DNA of 64,000 nucleotides from Paenibacillus solanacearum (GCF_910593845.1 NZ_CAJVAS010000022.1:36141-100140), one strand, 5' to 3'; positions 9,079-17,006 are shown, numbered from the stretch's first letter. Notes: generated from the sequence alone by a model not told the origin. Translations and numbers: made by a program.

Positions 9079-10105
9079 TCTGGTTCGCCTCCTTGATTCG
9101 AATTTCATGCGTCGGTACGCCCGCAAAACGGGACATACGGTATTTGCGCCGGCAAGGCAGGCACAGCTCGGCCAAGTGGAAGCCTTCATTCATGTTGAAC
9201 TCGATGTCGTTTTGTTTCAGCACCGCGATAACGTCCTGGGATTGCTCGACGGAAACAAATGCGCTCCCGCATACTTTGCATGCTTTCATCTGCTGTTCGC
9301 CGTAATGCTCGCGATAGTTGCGCGCCAGCACGCTCATCGGCCGGAACGGGATATGAGCCAGCTTACCGAACGGCAGGTAGATCAGCGTAACGATCACCGA
9401 CCATTGGTGAATGACCGTGATGACCGGATGACCGAAGCCGTGCAGAAATATATTGCTGAAGGTCAACATCAAACCGGTGACGCTGATCAACAGCAGCAAG
9501 TACAGCGGCAGGAAGTCGTAAGCGAACGACTGCTCCGCACGCGCCTGCATATTTTTGAGACGCCGGTACAACGCCATGCAGACGCCGCCAATGACCATAA
9601 AAGCCGTAATGTTAAGCGCGTTATAGAACAGGAATGCGATCAAACCGTCCGCTCTCACCCGCATAAGATCGATCCCGAAGCCGACTACCGTGTAAAAGCC
9701 GTTGTCTTCCATCGTAAAATACATCCATCCGAAGACGAGCGGGAACGTGACAAAGGCCGATAAAATACAGCCCCATCCGAGCAAAATATGCTGCGTCCAG
9801 CGGTACCATCCGCGTTTCCAAATAAAGCGGTACGTCACCATATGCTCCACGGATGTTTTCGGCGTTGATTTGCGGAACAGCAGATTCAGCCCTTTTTTCA
9901 TAATCAGCTTCGTGGGCGGGCGTTCGGCCCAAGCGATAAACCGGTAATAAAAACCGCCGATAAACACGACAGTGCCAACCATATAACCGTATAATGCCAG
10001 ATCAATATGGGTGAACATGCGGGACCCGAGATACATCAGGATCAGAAGCCCGGTAACGGTATAAAATACCATTTGGGCAAATTTAGAGGCAAATGCGCGA
10101 TCCAT
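9065..10105 (-). CDS. Membrane cytochrome-b-like subunit (NarI/HmeC-like) with cytoplasmic Cys-pair tail (346 aa)
   Basis: Six or so membrane helices with histidines placed as in diheme b subunits (QHILLGWG, HGFGHPVITVIHQW, GKLAHIPF). A soluble C-terminus of about 75 residues carries CKVCGS and CLPCRRK, two CxxC pairs 40 residues apart that could bind zinc or an Fe-S cluster. It is the first gene of the operon and overlaps the catalytic subunit gene, fitting a quinol-oxidising membrane anchor for the nitrate reductase. The ATG at 10105 has AAGGAG 7 nt upstream; the ATG at 10111 is too close. Confidence 0.75.
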   Translation of the reverse strand: MDRAFASKFAQMVFYTVTGLLILMYLGSRMFTHIDLALYGYMVGTVVFIGGFYYRFIAWAERPPTKLIMKKGLNLLFRKSTPKTSVEHMVTYRFIWKRGWYRWTQHILLGWGCILSAFVTFPLVFGWMYFTMEDNGFYTVVGFGIDLMRVRADGLIAFLFYNALNITAFMVIGGVCMALYRRLKNMQARAEQSFAYDFLPLYLLLLISVTGLMLTFSNIFLHGFGHPVITVIHQWSVIVTLIYLPFGKLAHIPFRPMSVLARNYREHYGEQQMKACKVCGSAFVSVEQSQDVIAVLKQNDIEFNMNEGFHLAELCLPCRRKYRMSRFAGVPTHEIRIKEANQNARG

Positions 10106-10142
10106 AGCCATTCTCCTTCATCGTTTATTTCTTATGTGAGTC

Positions 10143-10186
10143 ATTAGACCATACGAACCTTATTCATTGCAGTGATGCGCGTCACA
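10143..10186 (-). promoter_or_regulatory. Fnr-dependent promoter of the nitrate reductase operon
   Basis: Reading the minus strand, TGTGACGCGCATCACT (10171-10186) is a near-perfect Fnr box (one mismatch). TCTAAT at 10143-10148 is a good -10 hexamer 22 nt downstream. The first start codon is about 35 nt further on. Confidence 0.75.
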
Positions 10187-10299
10187 TGGCGCGATTCTTT
10201 CTTTACACCGGACCGGGAATGCGGGAACCATTCGGCCGCCCGGATGGAGCCGCTCCGTTTCGCTTGATCTAATACTAAACGATTCGCGCGTTCATGTTT

Positions 10300-10402
10300 A
10301 TCGGGAGATCCACCGATTTTTTCGAGGGAATAAACCCTGAACCGGATCGGGGTTAAACAAGCCGAATTCGATAAAATGCTTAGTTGACGATGGGGAATTC
10401 CC
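10300..10402 (-). promoter_or_regulatory. Copy A of a conserved dyad-rich promoter block (also upstream of both fnr genes)
   Basis: ATCGGGAGATCCACCGAT (10300-10317) is a near-perfect dyad, followed by AGGG-N6-CCCT at 10325-10338 and GGGAATTCCC at 10393-10402. The same order of elements occurs at 16828 and 58427. On the minus strand it lies 115-230 nt upstream of the Fnr box of the nitrate reductase operon, so it may be a second, distal promoter or operator. The AGGG-N4-CCCT form resembles the GC-rich palindromes reported for staphylococcal NreC. Confidence 0.55.
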
Positions 10403-10552
10403 TGATGCCCCGGTAGGGGTTTGCACCCAAGAGCGTACGGCAAAAAGGCCCGGGAGCCGGGTTCACCGGCTTTCCGAGCCTCGCAACGCAGTCAGGCTGC
10501 TTCTCGCATTCGGTATGAAATTCTATACGGGCACCCGCCTGCCGCGGAGCAG

Positions 10553-10777
10553 CTACTGTAACTCCGCCAATTCATCGATTAGCTGACGCGTCCGCTTGGC
10601 ATTGCCTTCGGCAAAGTTTTGCAGCCGGTCCTTGAGCGAATCATTATCGTGGATCCGCTCCGACGTGATGGTATACACCCGAAGAAGCTCCGTCTCCTGC
10701 TCCAGCGTTTGCTCCAGGACCCCTCTCAAGTGGTCCCGGTCGATCCCGCAGCGGCTTTCGTCTTTATCGCAATCCAT
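10553..10777 (-). CDS. Small hypothetical helical protein (74 aa)
   Basis: Acidic, predicted mostly helical (EQTLEQETELLRVYTITSER, then KRTRQLIDELAEL), reminiscent of short four-helix-type or ferritin-like fragments but without metal ligands I can assign. GGGAGG lies 12-13 nt before the ATG at 10777; longer starts at 10801 and 10831 are possible. It is divergent from the Crp-like gene at 10986 and lies behind the nitrate operon promoter. No function assigned. Confidence 0.5.
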   Translation of the reverse strand: MDCDKDESRCGIDRDHLRGVLEQTLEQETELLRVYTITSERIHDNDSLKDRLQNFAEGNAKRTRQLIDELAELQ

Positions 10778-10883
10778 ATCGAATTGAACACCTCCCTGCA
10801 TTACAGTTTGGCTATTGGGGAATAAAATCATCCAAGCGGACCACTGCGTTCATGCAAAAATCGTTCTCCCGAATGGAGCGAAC

Positions 10884-10926
10884 TGTGATTCATGTCACCG
10901 GTTTATTTCGCATTTTTTGTTACGAT
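10884..10926 (+). promoter_or_regulatory. Fnr-type promoter of the Crp-like regulator gene
   Basis: TGTGATTCATGTCACC (10884-10899) matches TGTGA-N6-TCACA at nine of ten positions. TACGAT at 10921-10926 is a plausible -10 with the same 21-nt gap seen at the other Fnr promoters here. Confidence 0.65.
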
Positions 10927-10985
10927 GGTTAGGATACGATCCTTTATTTATGACCTACGCGTGTGCAGGAAAGGTGGAATATGGA

Positions 10986-11675
10986 ATGATAAGCAAACCT
11001 AATACATTCGCATTTCTTCAACAAGTGCCCCTGTTTCATGATCTGAACCATCAGGAGCTGGAGCGGGTGGAAGAAATTACGATCTCCCGCACCGTTTCCA
11101 AGCGGTCGACGATCTTTGCGGAAGGAAGCGAGAAAGAAGCCGTGTTCTTCATTGAGACGGGTCTGGTGAAAACATTTAAAACCGACGAAAACGGCCATGA
11201 GCAAATCGTCTCGTTCTTGAAACCGGGCGACATGTTCCCGCATACCGGACTGTTCAACCCCAATCCGTACCCGGCTACGGCGGAAGCGATCGTCGAAACG
11301 CATCTGCTGGCGATTCCGGTCCGGCAATTCGAACGTTTAGTGACGAATACGCCTTCGATCGCCATTAAGATGATGCGTGTCATGGGGGATAAAATCCGTG
11401 AGCTGCAGGAAAAGCTTCAAGTGCTGTCGGGGCAGGACGTCAAACACAGGGTGCTGTCGTTTCTGCTGCTGCTCGCCGAACAGCATGGGGATTCGAAGAC
11501 GAACAAGATTACGATCAATTTGCCGGTCACACACCAAGAGTTCGCCAATTCCGTCGGCACGACCAGGGAGACGATTAACCGCCTGCTGAACCAGTTCAGC
11601 AAAGAAGCGCTGCTCGAGGTGGACCGGAACCGGATCGTCATCAACGATCTGGAAGCGCTGAAACAACAGAGATAG
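10986..11675 (+). CDS. Crp/Fnr-family transcription regulator without Fe-S cysteines (229 aa)
   Basis: N-terminal cyclic-nucleotide-type sensor domain (about residues 15-125, FAEGSEKEAVFFIETGLVKTF), dimer helix, and a C-terminal winged helix with recognition helix GTTRETINRLL. The R-E-x-x-x-R pattern is the one that reads TGTGA in Crp, so it can probably bind the same half-sites as the Fnr proteins here. No cysteines of Fnr type, so it likely senses something else (NO via heme is one option known for Dnr-like members). Start at 10986 has AAAGGTGG 8 nt upstream; the longer frame from 10815 crosses the promoter. Its own promoter carries an Fnr box, implying a cascade. Confidence 0.85.
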   Translation: MISKPNTFAFLQQVPLFHDLNHQELERVEEITISRTVSKRSTIFAEGSEKEAVFFIETGLVKTFKTDENGHEQIVSFLKPGDMFPHTGLFNPNPYPATAEAIVETHLLAIPVRQFERLVTNTPSIAIKMMRVMGDKIRELQEKLQVLSGQDVKHRVLSFLLLLAEQHGDSKTNKITINLPVTHQEFANSVGTTRETINRLLNQFSKEALLEVDRNRIVINDLEALKQQR

Positions 11676-11692
11676 CTAACGACAAAGATAAC

Positions 11693-11719
11693 GCCCCGAA
11701 CGGATCGTCCGCCCGGGGC
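11693..11719. terminator. GC-rich hairpin between convergent genes
   Basis: GCCCCG-aa-CGGA-tcg-TCCG-cc-CGGGGC forms a two-part stem between the Crp-like gene and the convergent hemerythrin gene. The T-run is weak, so it may act in both directions only partly. Confidence 0.5.
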
Positions 11720-11728
11720 CGTCCACGT

Positions 11729-12283
11729 TTAATTCAACAATTCCTGCATCATGCCGTGCAGCTGGTCTTTTTCTTCGGGGGAGAGCATTCTCTCCGCCAT
11801 GGGGAACAGGACGTTTTCTTCCTTGTCGAAATGCTGGGTCAAGACGAGGTACGCCTGCACGGCATATCCGGCAAGCTCTTGGGCTGTCTCCTGATCGATC
11901 CGGTCGCCTGCCGCTCCGGCCGAATCCAGAAATGTACCCAACAACTGCTCCGCTTGGCGATGTTCATGTTCCATGACGGCGATCGGACCGAACGCTCTGC
12001 CGATATAACGGGCCATCATCGGGAACAAGCCGTCATCCTCCTTCCAGGCATGCGCCTCCAGCTCGATCGCAAACGCGGCGACCTGATCGCGAAGCGCCGC
12101 AAATGCATCGCGATAGTCCTTATCCGCAGCCGCCACAATCTCCGCCGCGGCCGCGTGGAAGCGGTCCATCGCTTTCCTCAGCGGAATATGCTCCTGCTTC
12201 AATTGCTGCAGCGGCGCGCAAAGCGGGATGTCCCGCATGCCCGTTTCGCCCATCGCTCCGCAGCCATGATGTGTATGTTCCAT
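11729..12283 (-). CDS. Hemerythrin HHE-domain protein (184 aa)
   Basis: Di-iron four-helix protein; ligand-type residues appear in QEHIPLRKAMDRFH, AHAWKEDDGLFPMM, MEHEHRQ and TQHFDKEENVLFPMAE. Such proteins bind O2 or NO or protect Fe-S clusters. The N-terminus is His/Cys rich (EHTHHGCGAMGE). AGAGGAGG lies 7 nt before the ATG at 12283; the longer frame overlaps the upstream gene. It follows ric by 13 nt and should share its Fnr promoter. A second hemerythrin is at 56122. Confidence 0.85.
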   Translation of the reverse strand: MEHTHHGCGAMGETGMRDIPLCAPLQQLKQEHIPLRKAMDRFHAAAAEIVAAADKDYRDAFAALRDQVAAFAIELEAHAWKEDDGLFPMMARYIGRAFGPIAVMEHEHRQAEQLLGTFLDSAGAAGDRIDQETAQELAGYAVQAYLVLTQHFDKEENVLFPMAERMLSPEEKDQLHGMMQELLN

Positions 12284-12296
12284 CGTTCTTCCTCCT

Positions 12297-13010
12297 CTAT
12301 TCGTGAGATGGCTTGATGCGTGGAAACAAAATATTGTTCTCCAAATGAATATGCTGGAACAGATCCGACTCCAGCTCAGCCAGCTTTTGGTACGTGAGCG
12401 TATACGTTTTGCAAGCGTCCGGCGGCAGCGCATAATCGTCCGTGACCGCGCGCATTTCCTTCAGGCAGTCGCCCACGAGGCTGTGGTCGGACTCCAGATC
12501 GTGCAATCCCTTCATCGCTCGTTCGTACAGCTCCGGCGTCGGCCGCTCCGCATACTGCACAAGAAGCGGGAAGAGCACCTCCTCTTCGGCGATCAAATGC
12601 TGGTCCAGCTCCATTTTCATTTGATGGAATTGTTTGTACAGAACCGGAATCTCGGGATGAGCGCTGCCGTGCACCCGCAATATTTTGGTAACGAATTCGC
12701 TCAGCAAGGGCAGCTCCTTCCGCAGGTAGGCGTGATGCACGTTGACAATATGGTCGATTAATTCCGGGGTCGGCGCGGCGCGCCAATCGGCTCCTTCCTG
12801 CACGTTTCTGTTCATTGCCGCCGCGTAGCTTTCATTCAAACGGCGTACCATCTCTTCCTCGTTCAGATGTTTATGACGAACGGCTTCCGCTAGCGTGCGG
12901 TCGCCTCCGCAGCAGAAATCGATGTGAACTTCCTTGAACAAATGACTGGCTCCCGGGAACTCGGAAACAATATCGCCGATCTTCTCGCTTCCTCCAAAAC
13001 GCTGTTGCAT
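12297..13010 (-). CDS. ric: Iron-sulfur cluster repair di-iron protein Ric/ScdA/YtfE (237 aa)
   Basis: The N-terminal ScdA_N domain (about residues 8-70) includes DFCCGGDRTLAEA, the conserved Cys-Cys motif, followed by a hemerythrin domain with HHAYLRKELP, HQHLIAEEEVLFP, LESDHSLVGD and HIHLENNILFPR iron ligands. Family members repair Fe-S clusters damaged by NO. The ATG at 13010 has AGGAAGG 7 nt upstream; a TTG at 13031 is less likely. First gene of a two-gene operon with the hemerythrin, driven by an Fnr box with a TATACT -10, which fits NO stress during nitrate respiration. Confidence 0.92.
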   Translation of the reverse strand: MQQRFGGSEKIGDIVSEFPGASHLFKEVHIDFCCGGDRTLAEAVRHKHLNEEEMVRRLNESYAAAMNRNVQEGADWRAAPTPELIDHIVNVHHAYLRKELPLLSEFVTKILRVHGSAHPEIPVLYKQFHQMKMELDQHLIAEEEVLFPLLVQYAERPTPELYERAMKGLHDLESDHSLVGDCLKEMRAVTDDYALPPDACKTYTLTYQKLAELESDLFQHIHLENNILFPRIKPSHE

Positions 13011-13047
13011 ATGAATCCCTTCCTTCCGCAATTGATTTTGCCACTTC

Positions 13048-13090
13048 AGTATAATCCCGTCGCCTCCTGCTCACTGTGATGCGCATCACC
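13048..13090 (-). promoter_or_regulatory. Fnr-dependent promoter of ric
   Basis: On the minus strand the box at 13075-13090 (plus-strand TGTGATGCGCATCACC, one mismatch) lies 21 nt upstream of a TATACT -10 at 13048-13053. The spacing equals that of the other Fnr promoters. Confidence 0.8.
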
Positions 13091-13143
13091 TTTGCCGCTC
13101 GATATCGCGCCGAACGTCTGCCTCCCCCAAAAATGACCCATTC

Positions 13144-13186
13144 TGTGATAAGGCTCACAAAGTCGTCAGACTTTCCTTTCTATAAT
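13144..13186 (+). promoter_or_regulatory. Fnr-dependent promoter of the DUF2249/NnrS-like operon
   Basis: TGTGATAAGGCTCACA (13144-13159) is a perfect box, and TATAAT (13181-13186) is a consensus -10 exactly 21 nt away. No -35 hexamer is needed in a class II site. The first gene starts at 13226. It is back to back with the ric promoter. Confidence 0.88.
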
Positions 13187-13225
13187 GAAATCGTAAGCCA
13201 GCCTATTACCCGGGAGGAATGAAAG

Positions 13226-13459
13226 ATGAATCAATATGCCGCAACCGTCATTGCCACGGAGTATCCGCCGCATCTGAAGCACAAGATCATTTTCGAAACG
13301 TTCGCAAACCTGAAGCCGGCCGAAGCGATGCTGCTCGTCAACGACCACGACCCGGTACCGCTCCGATTCCAATTCGAGGCGATGCACGCAGGACGATTCA
13401 CATGGGATTACATGGAGCAAGGACCGACGCGGTTCCAGGTCAAAATCGGGAAATTATAA
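13226..13459 (+). CDS. DUF2249-family protein (77 aa)
   Basis: Short alpha/beta protein with the DUF2249 signature (LKHKIIFETFANLKPAEAML, VNDHDPVPLRFQFEA; the family is TusA-like in fold). Members cluster with hemerythrins and denitrification genes; the biochemical role is unknown. GGGAGGAATGAAAG gives a good ribosome site. First gene of an Fnr-driven five-gene operon. Confidence 0.8.
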   Translation: MNQYAATVIATEYPPHLKHKIIFETFANLKPAEAMLLVNDHDPVPLRFQFEAMHAGRFTWDYMEQGPTRFQVKIGKL

Positions 13460-13477
13460 CGGGGAGTTGAGTCATCG

Positions 13478-13813
13478 GTGGCAACGATCGACATTATTGA
13501 CGAAAAGACAATCCGGATCAAAGTAACATTGGAGGATGCCGTTGCGATGGTTCGCGAAGCAAGCCGGGACATCGACGGCTACGCCTCCGAGATTGTAACC
13601 ATCTACGAGAAAATGCCGGAATTTCAATACACCTTCTTTTGCTTCTACGCCTACGACAGCGCGCGGCTGTTCGAAAACATGCTGCGCATGGACCCGAAGG
13701 AATATTTGTCCTTCTCCCTTGATGCTCCGGACGCTTTCTTCTATTCGCTGTACGGCGGAATGGCCGGCTTGTACGATCAGGCCAAACAACGGGCTACATC
13801 AAGCCGAATGTAA
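13478..13813 (+). CDS. Conserved hypothetical protein (111 aa) of the NO/DUF2249 operon
   Basis: Soluble alpha/beta protein with several aromatic residues (FQYTFFCFYAYDS) and no recognised metal motif. The GTG start has GGGGAG about 12 nt upstream; it follows the first DUF2249 gene by 18 nt and precedes the second by 28 nt. The gene order suggests a part in the same NO or Fe-S response; no function is claimed. Confidence 0.6.
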   Translation: MATIDIIDEKTIRIKVTLEDAVAMVREASRDIDGYASEIVTIYEKMPEFQYTFFCFYAYDSARLFENMLRMDPKEYLSFSLDAPDAFFYSLYGGMAGLYDQAKQRATSSRM

Positions 13814-13841
13814 ACTTCGACCCGCTTGGAGGTGACTGGGT

Positions 13842-14393
13842 ATGGATCGAAAAGCCGCAAAGATCGTCGAACTCGATGTCAGGCCGTATTTGCGTAAAAA
13901 GCTGGAACCGTTCCAACTCATTATGGATGTGGTCAACCGTTTGGAAAAAAACGATATCTTCGTCCTTCACGCGACCTTCAAGCCGACACCCTTGTTCGGC
14001 GTCCTGAAAATGAAAGGGCTCGCGGGTAAAGCCGAGCAACAGGACAAGGAGCATTGGATCTCCACCTTCGTGAACAAGCAAAACAAGCACTGGCTTGACG
14101 AGGAAGGCTTGGCGGCGGAACAATCGGCCGATCCGGAGACGCTCCCCGGCCGCATGCCGGCCGCAGGAAACGATTCTCGCACCATCGTGCTGGATAACCG
14201 CGGCTTGGAGCCCCCGCAGCCGATGATGCGTACGCTGGCCGCCTTGGAGCGCAGCCTTCCCGGCGATGAGATCGTGATTCATAACGACCGGGTTCCTGTA
14301 TTTCTCATCGAGGAGCTGAACCGTCTCGGCTGCCTTTATTCGACAGAAGAGCAGCCCGACGGAACCGCCAAAGTAAAAATTCAAAAACGATAA
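13842..14393 (+). CDS. Tandem DUF2249 protein (183 aa)
   Basis: Two DUF2249-like units: residues about 8-75 (VELDVRPYLRKKLEPFQLIM, FVLHATFKPTPLFGVL) and about 115-180 (LDNRGLEPPQPMMRTLAALE, IVIHNDRVPVFLIEELNRLG). The RGLEPPQPM segment is typical for the family. GGAGG lies 7 nt upstream of the ATG. It sits between the 111-aa protein and the NnrS-like membrane protein. Confidence 0.8.
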   Translation: MDRKAAKIVELDVRPYLRKKLEPFQLIMDVVNRLEKNDIFVLHATFKPTPLFGVLKMKGLAGKAEQQDKEHWISTFVNKQNKHWLDEEGLAAEQSADPETLPGRMPAAGNDSRTIVLDNRGLEPPQPMMRTLAALERSLPGDEIVIHNDRVPVFLIEELNRLGCLYSTEEQPDGTAKVKIQKR

Positions 14394-14406
14394 GGAGGCG
14401 AGAGCC

Positions 14407-15639
14407 GTGTCCCGTCTCCCCTTTCTATTCATCGTAACGGGAATCGCCGGCTTTGCGCTGTTTCACGGGGCGTCCCTGATGTCGCTCTCCGCCTGGATCG
14501 GCGAAGGCTTGCGCGGCCCGACCGGATGGTTCCATATTCATTTATTTGTTCTCGGTTGGGCTACCATGCTTGCGATGGGCGCCGTCTATCAGCTCATCAA
14601 CGTCATTCTGCAATCGAACCTTTACAGCGAGCGGCTCGGCTTCGTTCACTATGTATGCTTCACCGCCGGTCTTGCCGGTCTGCTGTACGGCTTCCTGCAA
14701 GGCAACGTGTATATGATCGCAGCCTTCGCAACGGCTGCTCTGATGGGCATAGTTTTGTTTGCCTGGAACGTTGGGGCCACGCTATGGCGCGCTTCGCAAT
14801 GGAATGCGGTCACCATCAGCGTCGCATGCGCTATGGGGTATTTGGTGCTTACCGGGCTGTCGGGATTGTCCATGGGGGTTCATTTCGTCTGGGGCGATTG
14901 GCCGGAGCTGCACGAGCGCTTGTTCGGGGCCCATATTTGGCTTGGCACACTGGGATGGTTCGGGCTGCTGATTACCGGGTTCAGCTACAAAATGCTGCCG
15001 ATGTTTTATTTGTCGCACCAGTACCCCACCCGGCTGCAGAACGCAGTCCTGCTGTTATGGAATGCTGCGGTGTTAGGCGGGGCCGCTTCGTTTCTAGGGG
15101 ACTTAGGCGTATGGACGAAGCTTCTGGCGCTTCTTCTCCTTGTGCTCGCGATCGTGATCTACAACATCCATCTTCTGCAAATTCGGCGAAGCCGTCACAA
15201 ACGCAATCCCGGATCAGGTATTCGCTGGTCCATGCTCGGCAATCAAGTCTTTGCCGCGGCGGCCTGCCTGATGCTGCTCTATTCGCTGTGGTTTCCGCAG
15301 CATCTGCTTGACGCCAAGTTCGTGCTGCTGTCCGGGTGGATCTATTTGGGCGGATGGGTCTCGTTTACGATTCTCGGTTATGCGTCGAAGATCGTCCCCT
15401 TTTTATGGTGGACGCATCGATACGGCAAAACCGCAGGGAAACCCGGTACGCCGGTTATGTCCGATCTGTTGGATGATACGAAAGTAAACGTCGGGCTCGC
15501 GGCTGTCTTCTGCGCCGGATTATTGCTGACGGCAGGGCTGCTCTTGGATTCGCAGTCGCTCATCGCTATAGGCGGCGTGGCATTCTCGGTTAGCTCCCTC
15601 GCTTATATTGGTTTAATCGGTTACGTCTTCGCCCGTTAA
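14407..15639 (+). CDS. NnrS-like / heme-copper-oxidase-subunit-I-like membrane protein (410 aa)
   Basis: About twelve hydrophobic segments; histidines in membrane context include WFHIHLFVLGWATM (near residue 42), FGAHIWLGTLGWFGLL (near 175) and FLWWTHRYG (near 335). The pattern resembles NnrS, a heme- and copper-binding membrane protein linked to NO stress. The GTG at 14407 has AAGGAGG upstream. It differs from the 766-2034 protein but is of the same general type, so the island carries two such proteins. The catalytic role is unknown. Confidence 0.7.
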   Translation: MSRLPFLFIVTGIAGFALFHGASLMSLSAWIGEGLRGPTGWFHIHLFVLGWATMLAMGAVYQLINVILQSNLYSERLGFVHYVCFTAGLAGLLYGFLQGNVYMIAAFATAALMGIVLFAWNVGATLWRASQWNAVTISVACAMGYLVLTGLSGLSMGVHFVWGDWPELHERLFGAHIWLGTLGWFGLLITGFSYKMLPMFYLSHQYPTRLQNAVLLLWNAAVLGGAASFLGDLGVWTKLLALLLLVLAIVIYNIHLLQIRRSRHKRNPGSGIRWSMLGNQVFAAAACLMLLYSLWFPQHLLDAKFVLLSGWIYLGGWVSFTILGYASKIVPFLWWTHRYGKTAGKPGTPVMSDLLDDTKVNVGLAAVFCAGLLLTAGLLLDSQSLIAIGGVAFSVSSLAYIGLIGYVFAR

Positions 15640-15670
15640 CATTCAAATGGCAGAATGGAGTGTATATATC

Positions 15671-15967
15671 ATGGAACAAACAGAACGCTTGCGTGAATTG
15701 CTGAAGGAAGTGTACGATCCGGAGCTCGGGGTCAACATCGTCGATCTCGGCCTCATTTACGATATTCGCGAAGAACCGGAGCGCATCTATGTGAAGATGA
15801 CCTTGACGACACCGGGATGCCCGATGCACGATACGATTATCGGCGCGGTTCGATGGGTGCTGACGGAACATACGGATAAGAGCGAGGTGGCCATTGATGT
15901 CGTATGGGAGCCGGCGTGGTCGCCGGACAAGATGTCGGATGAAGCCAAGGAGGCGCTCGGTCCGTAG
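15671..15967 (+). CDS. MIP18/DUF59-family Fe-S assembly protein (98 aa)
   Basis: The whole protein is one MIP18 domain, with the family motifs YDPELGVNIVDLGLIYDI and TTPGCPMHDTI, where the Cys is the conserved cluster-handling residue (as in SufT and PaaD). A GGAG lies 10 nt upstream of the ATG at 15671. Last gene of the Fnr-driven operon; a role in Fe-S maintenance of the NO-sensitive enzymes is a reasonable inference. Confidence 0.88.
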   Translation: MEQTERLRELLKEVYDPELGVNIVDLGLIYDIREEPERIYVKMTLTTPGCPMHDTIIGAVRWVLTEHTDKSEVAIDVVWEPAWSPDKMSDEAKEALGP

Positions 15968-16003
15968 AGGCGTTCAGCTATGCTTAACCGGAATGAACAA
16001 ACA

Positions 16004-16036
16004 CCCTGAGCTGATTGCGGCCTCATCAGTTCAGGG
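16004..16036. terminator. Hairpin between the MIP18 gene and fnr copy 1
   Basis: CCCTGA-g-CTGA ... TCAG-t-TCAGGG forms a stem between two convergent genes. The downstream runs are T-rich only on the minus side, so it probably serves both genes. Confidence 0.5.
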
Positions 16037-16060
16037 CGTCTGTCGTATCATGCCAACCGG

Positions 16061-16765
16061 CTACATTCTGCAAATTTCTTTCGGGCAATGCTCGCACTGG
16101 CATACAGTGCGAAGATAATCGAGCTTGTTTATAACGAAGCGGCCGTCTTGGTACTGTATCACTTCTTCCTTCCTCAAGTCGCTCAGCATCCGGTTAACGC
16201 TTTCCCTTGTAGCCCCGATCATATCCGCCATTTCACTGTTGTTTATTTTCAAATCAATGTAGATGCCATGGTCGGTTTCTACGCCATACGTGTTGCTAAG
16301 CCGGATCAGAAGGGAACAGATCGCGCCCGGTTTGCCGAACATGAGCAAGTCCCGGAACTTGGTCTGCGTCAAACGATGCATCAAACCCATCCACTTCATA
16401 AACTCGATCGCCAAATCGCCGTGCTGCCACAACAGTACCTCCAAATCCTTGCGCTGGATCACCCCAATGTCGCCGCGCTCCGTCACTTCCGCGCTGAAGC
16501 TGTGGACCGAGTCCTGAAACGGGTCCATCTGCCCGAACATGTCGCCTTCCTCATGAAGATACATCGTAAAGCTTCTACCGGTGTCGGATGTTTTCGTCGT
16601 CCGCACGCGGCCGCTAATCACAAAATATAATTTATCGGCCGTGTCCCCTTCCCAAAAAAGATAGGACCCCTTCTCTACTTTTTTTGTATACATAATGCTT
16701 TTCAATTTATCCAGGCTTTCAGCCGACAGCACCTGATGAATTCCTCTTTGCTGGATGGCAGTCAT
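16061..16765 (-). CDS. fnr: Anaerobic regulator Fnr, B. subtilis type, copy 1 (234 aa)
   Basis: Crp-fold sensor domain (residues about 20-140), dimer helix, winged helix with recognition segment GATRESVNRML (R-E-x-x-x-R, Crp/Fnr type reading TGTGA). The C-terminal CQCEHCPKEICRM provides the Cys ligands of the [4Fe-4S] cluster as in B. subtilis Fnr, where the cluster is C-terminal rather than N-terminal. Oxygen loss allows DNA binding. By eye it is about four-fifths identical to copy 2 at 57659. Divergent from nreA. Confidence 0.95.
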   Translation of the reverse strand: MTAIQQRGIHQVLSAESLDKLKSIMYTKKVEKGSYLFWEGDTADKLYFVISGRVRTTKTSDTGRSFTMYLHEEGDMFGQMDPFQDSVHSFSAEVTERGDIGVIQRKDLEVLLWQHGDLAIEFMKWMGLMHRLTQTKFRDLLMFGKPGAICSLLIRLSNTYGVETDHGIYIDLKINNSEMADMIGATRESVNRMLSDLRKEEVIQYQDGRFVINKLDYLRTVCQCEHCPKEICRM

Positions 16766-16826
16766 CGAACACGACCCCTTTCAAATTCTCATTGCTTTTA
16801 TCATAAACGGAATGGAATGTTTTTTT

Positions 16827-16866
16827 TATCGGGAGTTCCACTGATCTTTCGAGGAAAAAGCCCCTA
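16827..16866 (-). promoter_or_regulatory. Copy B of the conserved dyad block, promoter of fnr copy 1
   Basis: ATCGGGAGTTCCACTGAT starts at 16828 and is followed by GAGGAAAAAGCCCCTA; on the minus strand this reads into fnr. It matches copy C at 58427 base for base over most of 40 nt. No -35 hexamer is apparent, as expected for an activator-dependent promoter. Confidence 0.6.
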
Positions 16867-16872
16867 TCTTGC

Positions 16873-16888
16873 TGTGACGTTCGTCACA
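16873..16888. promoter_or_regulatory. Fnr box in the fnr-nreA intergenic region
   Basis: TGTGACGTTCGTCACA, a perfect and fully palindromic Fnr site. No clear -10 lies at the usual 21-nt gap on either side, so it may act as an autoregulatory or upstream activating site for one of the divergent genes. Confidence 0.75.
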
Positions 16889-16964
16889 AGTTTCCCCTGA
16901 TTTTTCGTCGATTCGATCGGGTACATCGTTCCGATGCAAGGCAGTTTTCCTGATGCACTTTTAA

Positions 16965-17006
16965 GGGAATTCCCCGACTTACAAACGCGCTAAGAAGCCT
17001 TACAAT
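16965..17006 (+). promoter_or_regulatory. nreA promoter with GGGAATTCCC palindrome at about -43
   Basis: GGGAATTCCC (16965-16974) is centred about 43 nt before the start point predicted from a TACAAT -10 (17001-17006). The same palindrome occurs at 10393 and 58564. Its location is that of an activator site overlapping the -35 position, and the form AGGG-N4-CCC resembles NreC-type sites. Confidence 0.55.

Noticed and set aside
10144..10443. 99-codon minus-strand frame upstream of the nitrate operon
   Set aside because: It runs through the Fnr box and the conserved dyad block, and shows no domain or ribosome site.
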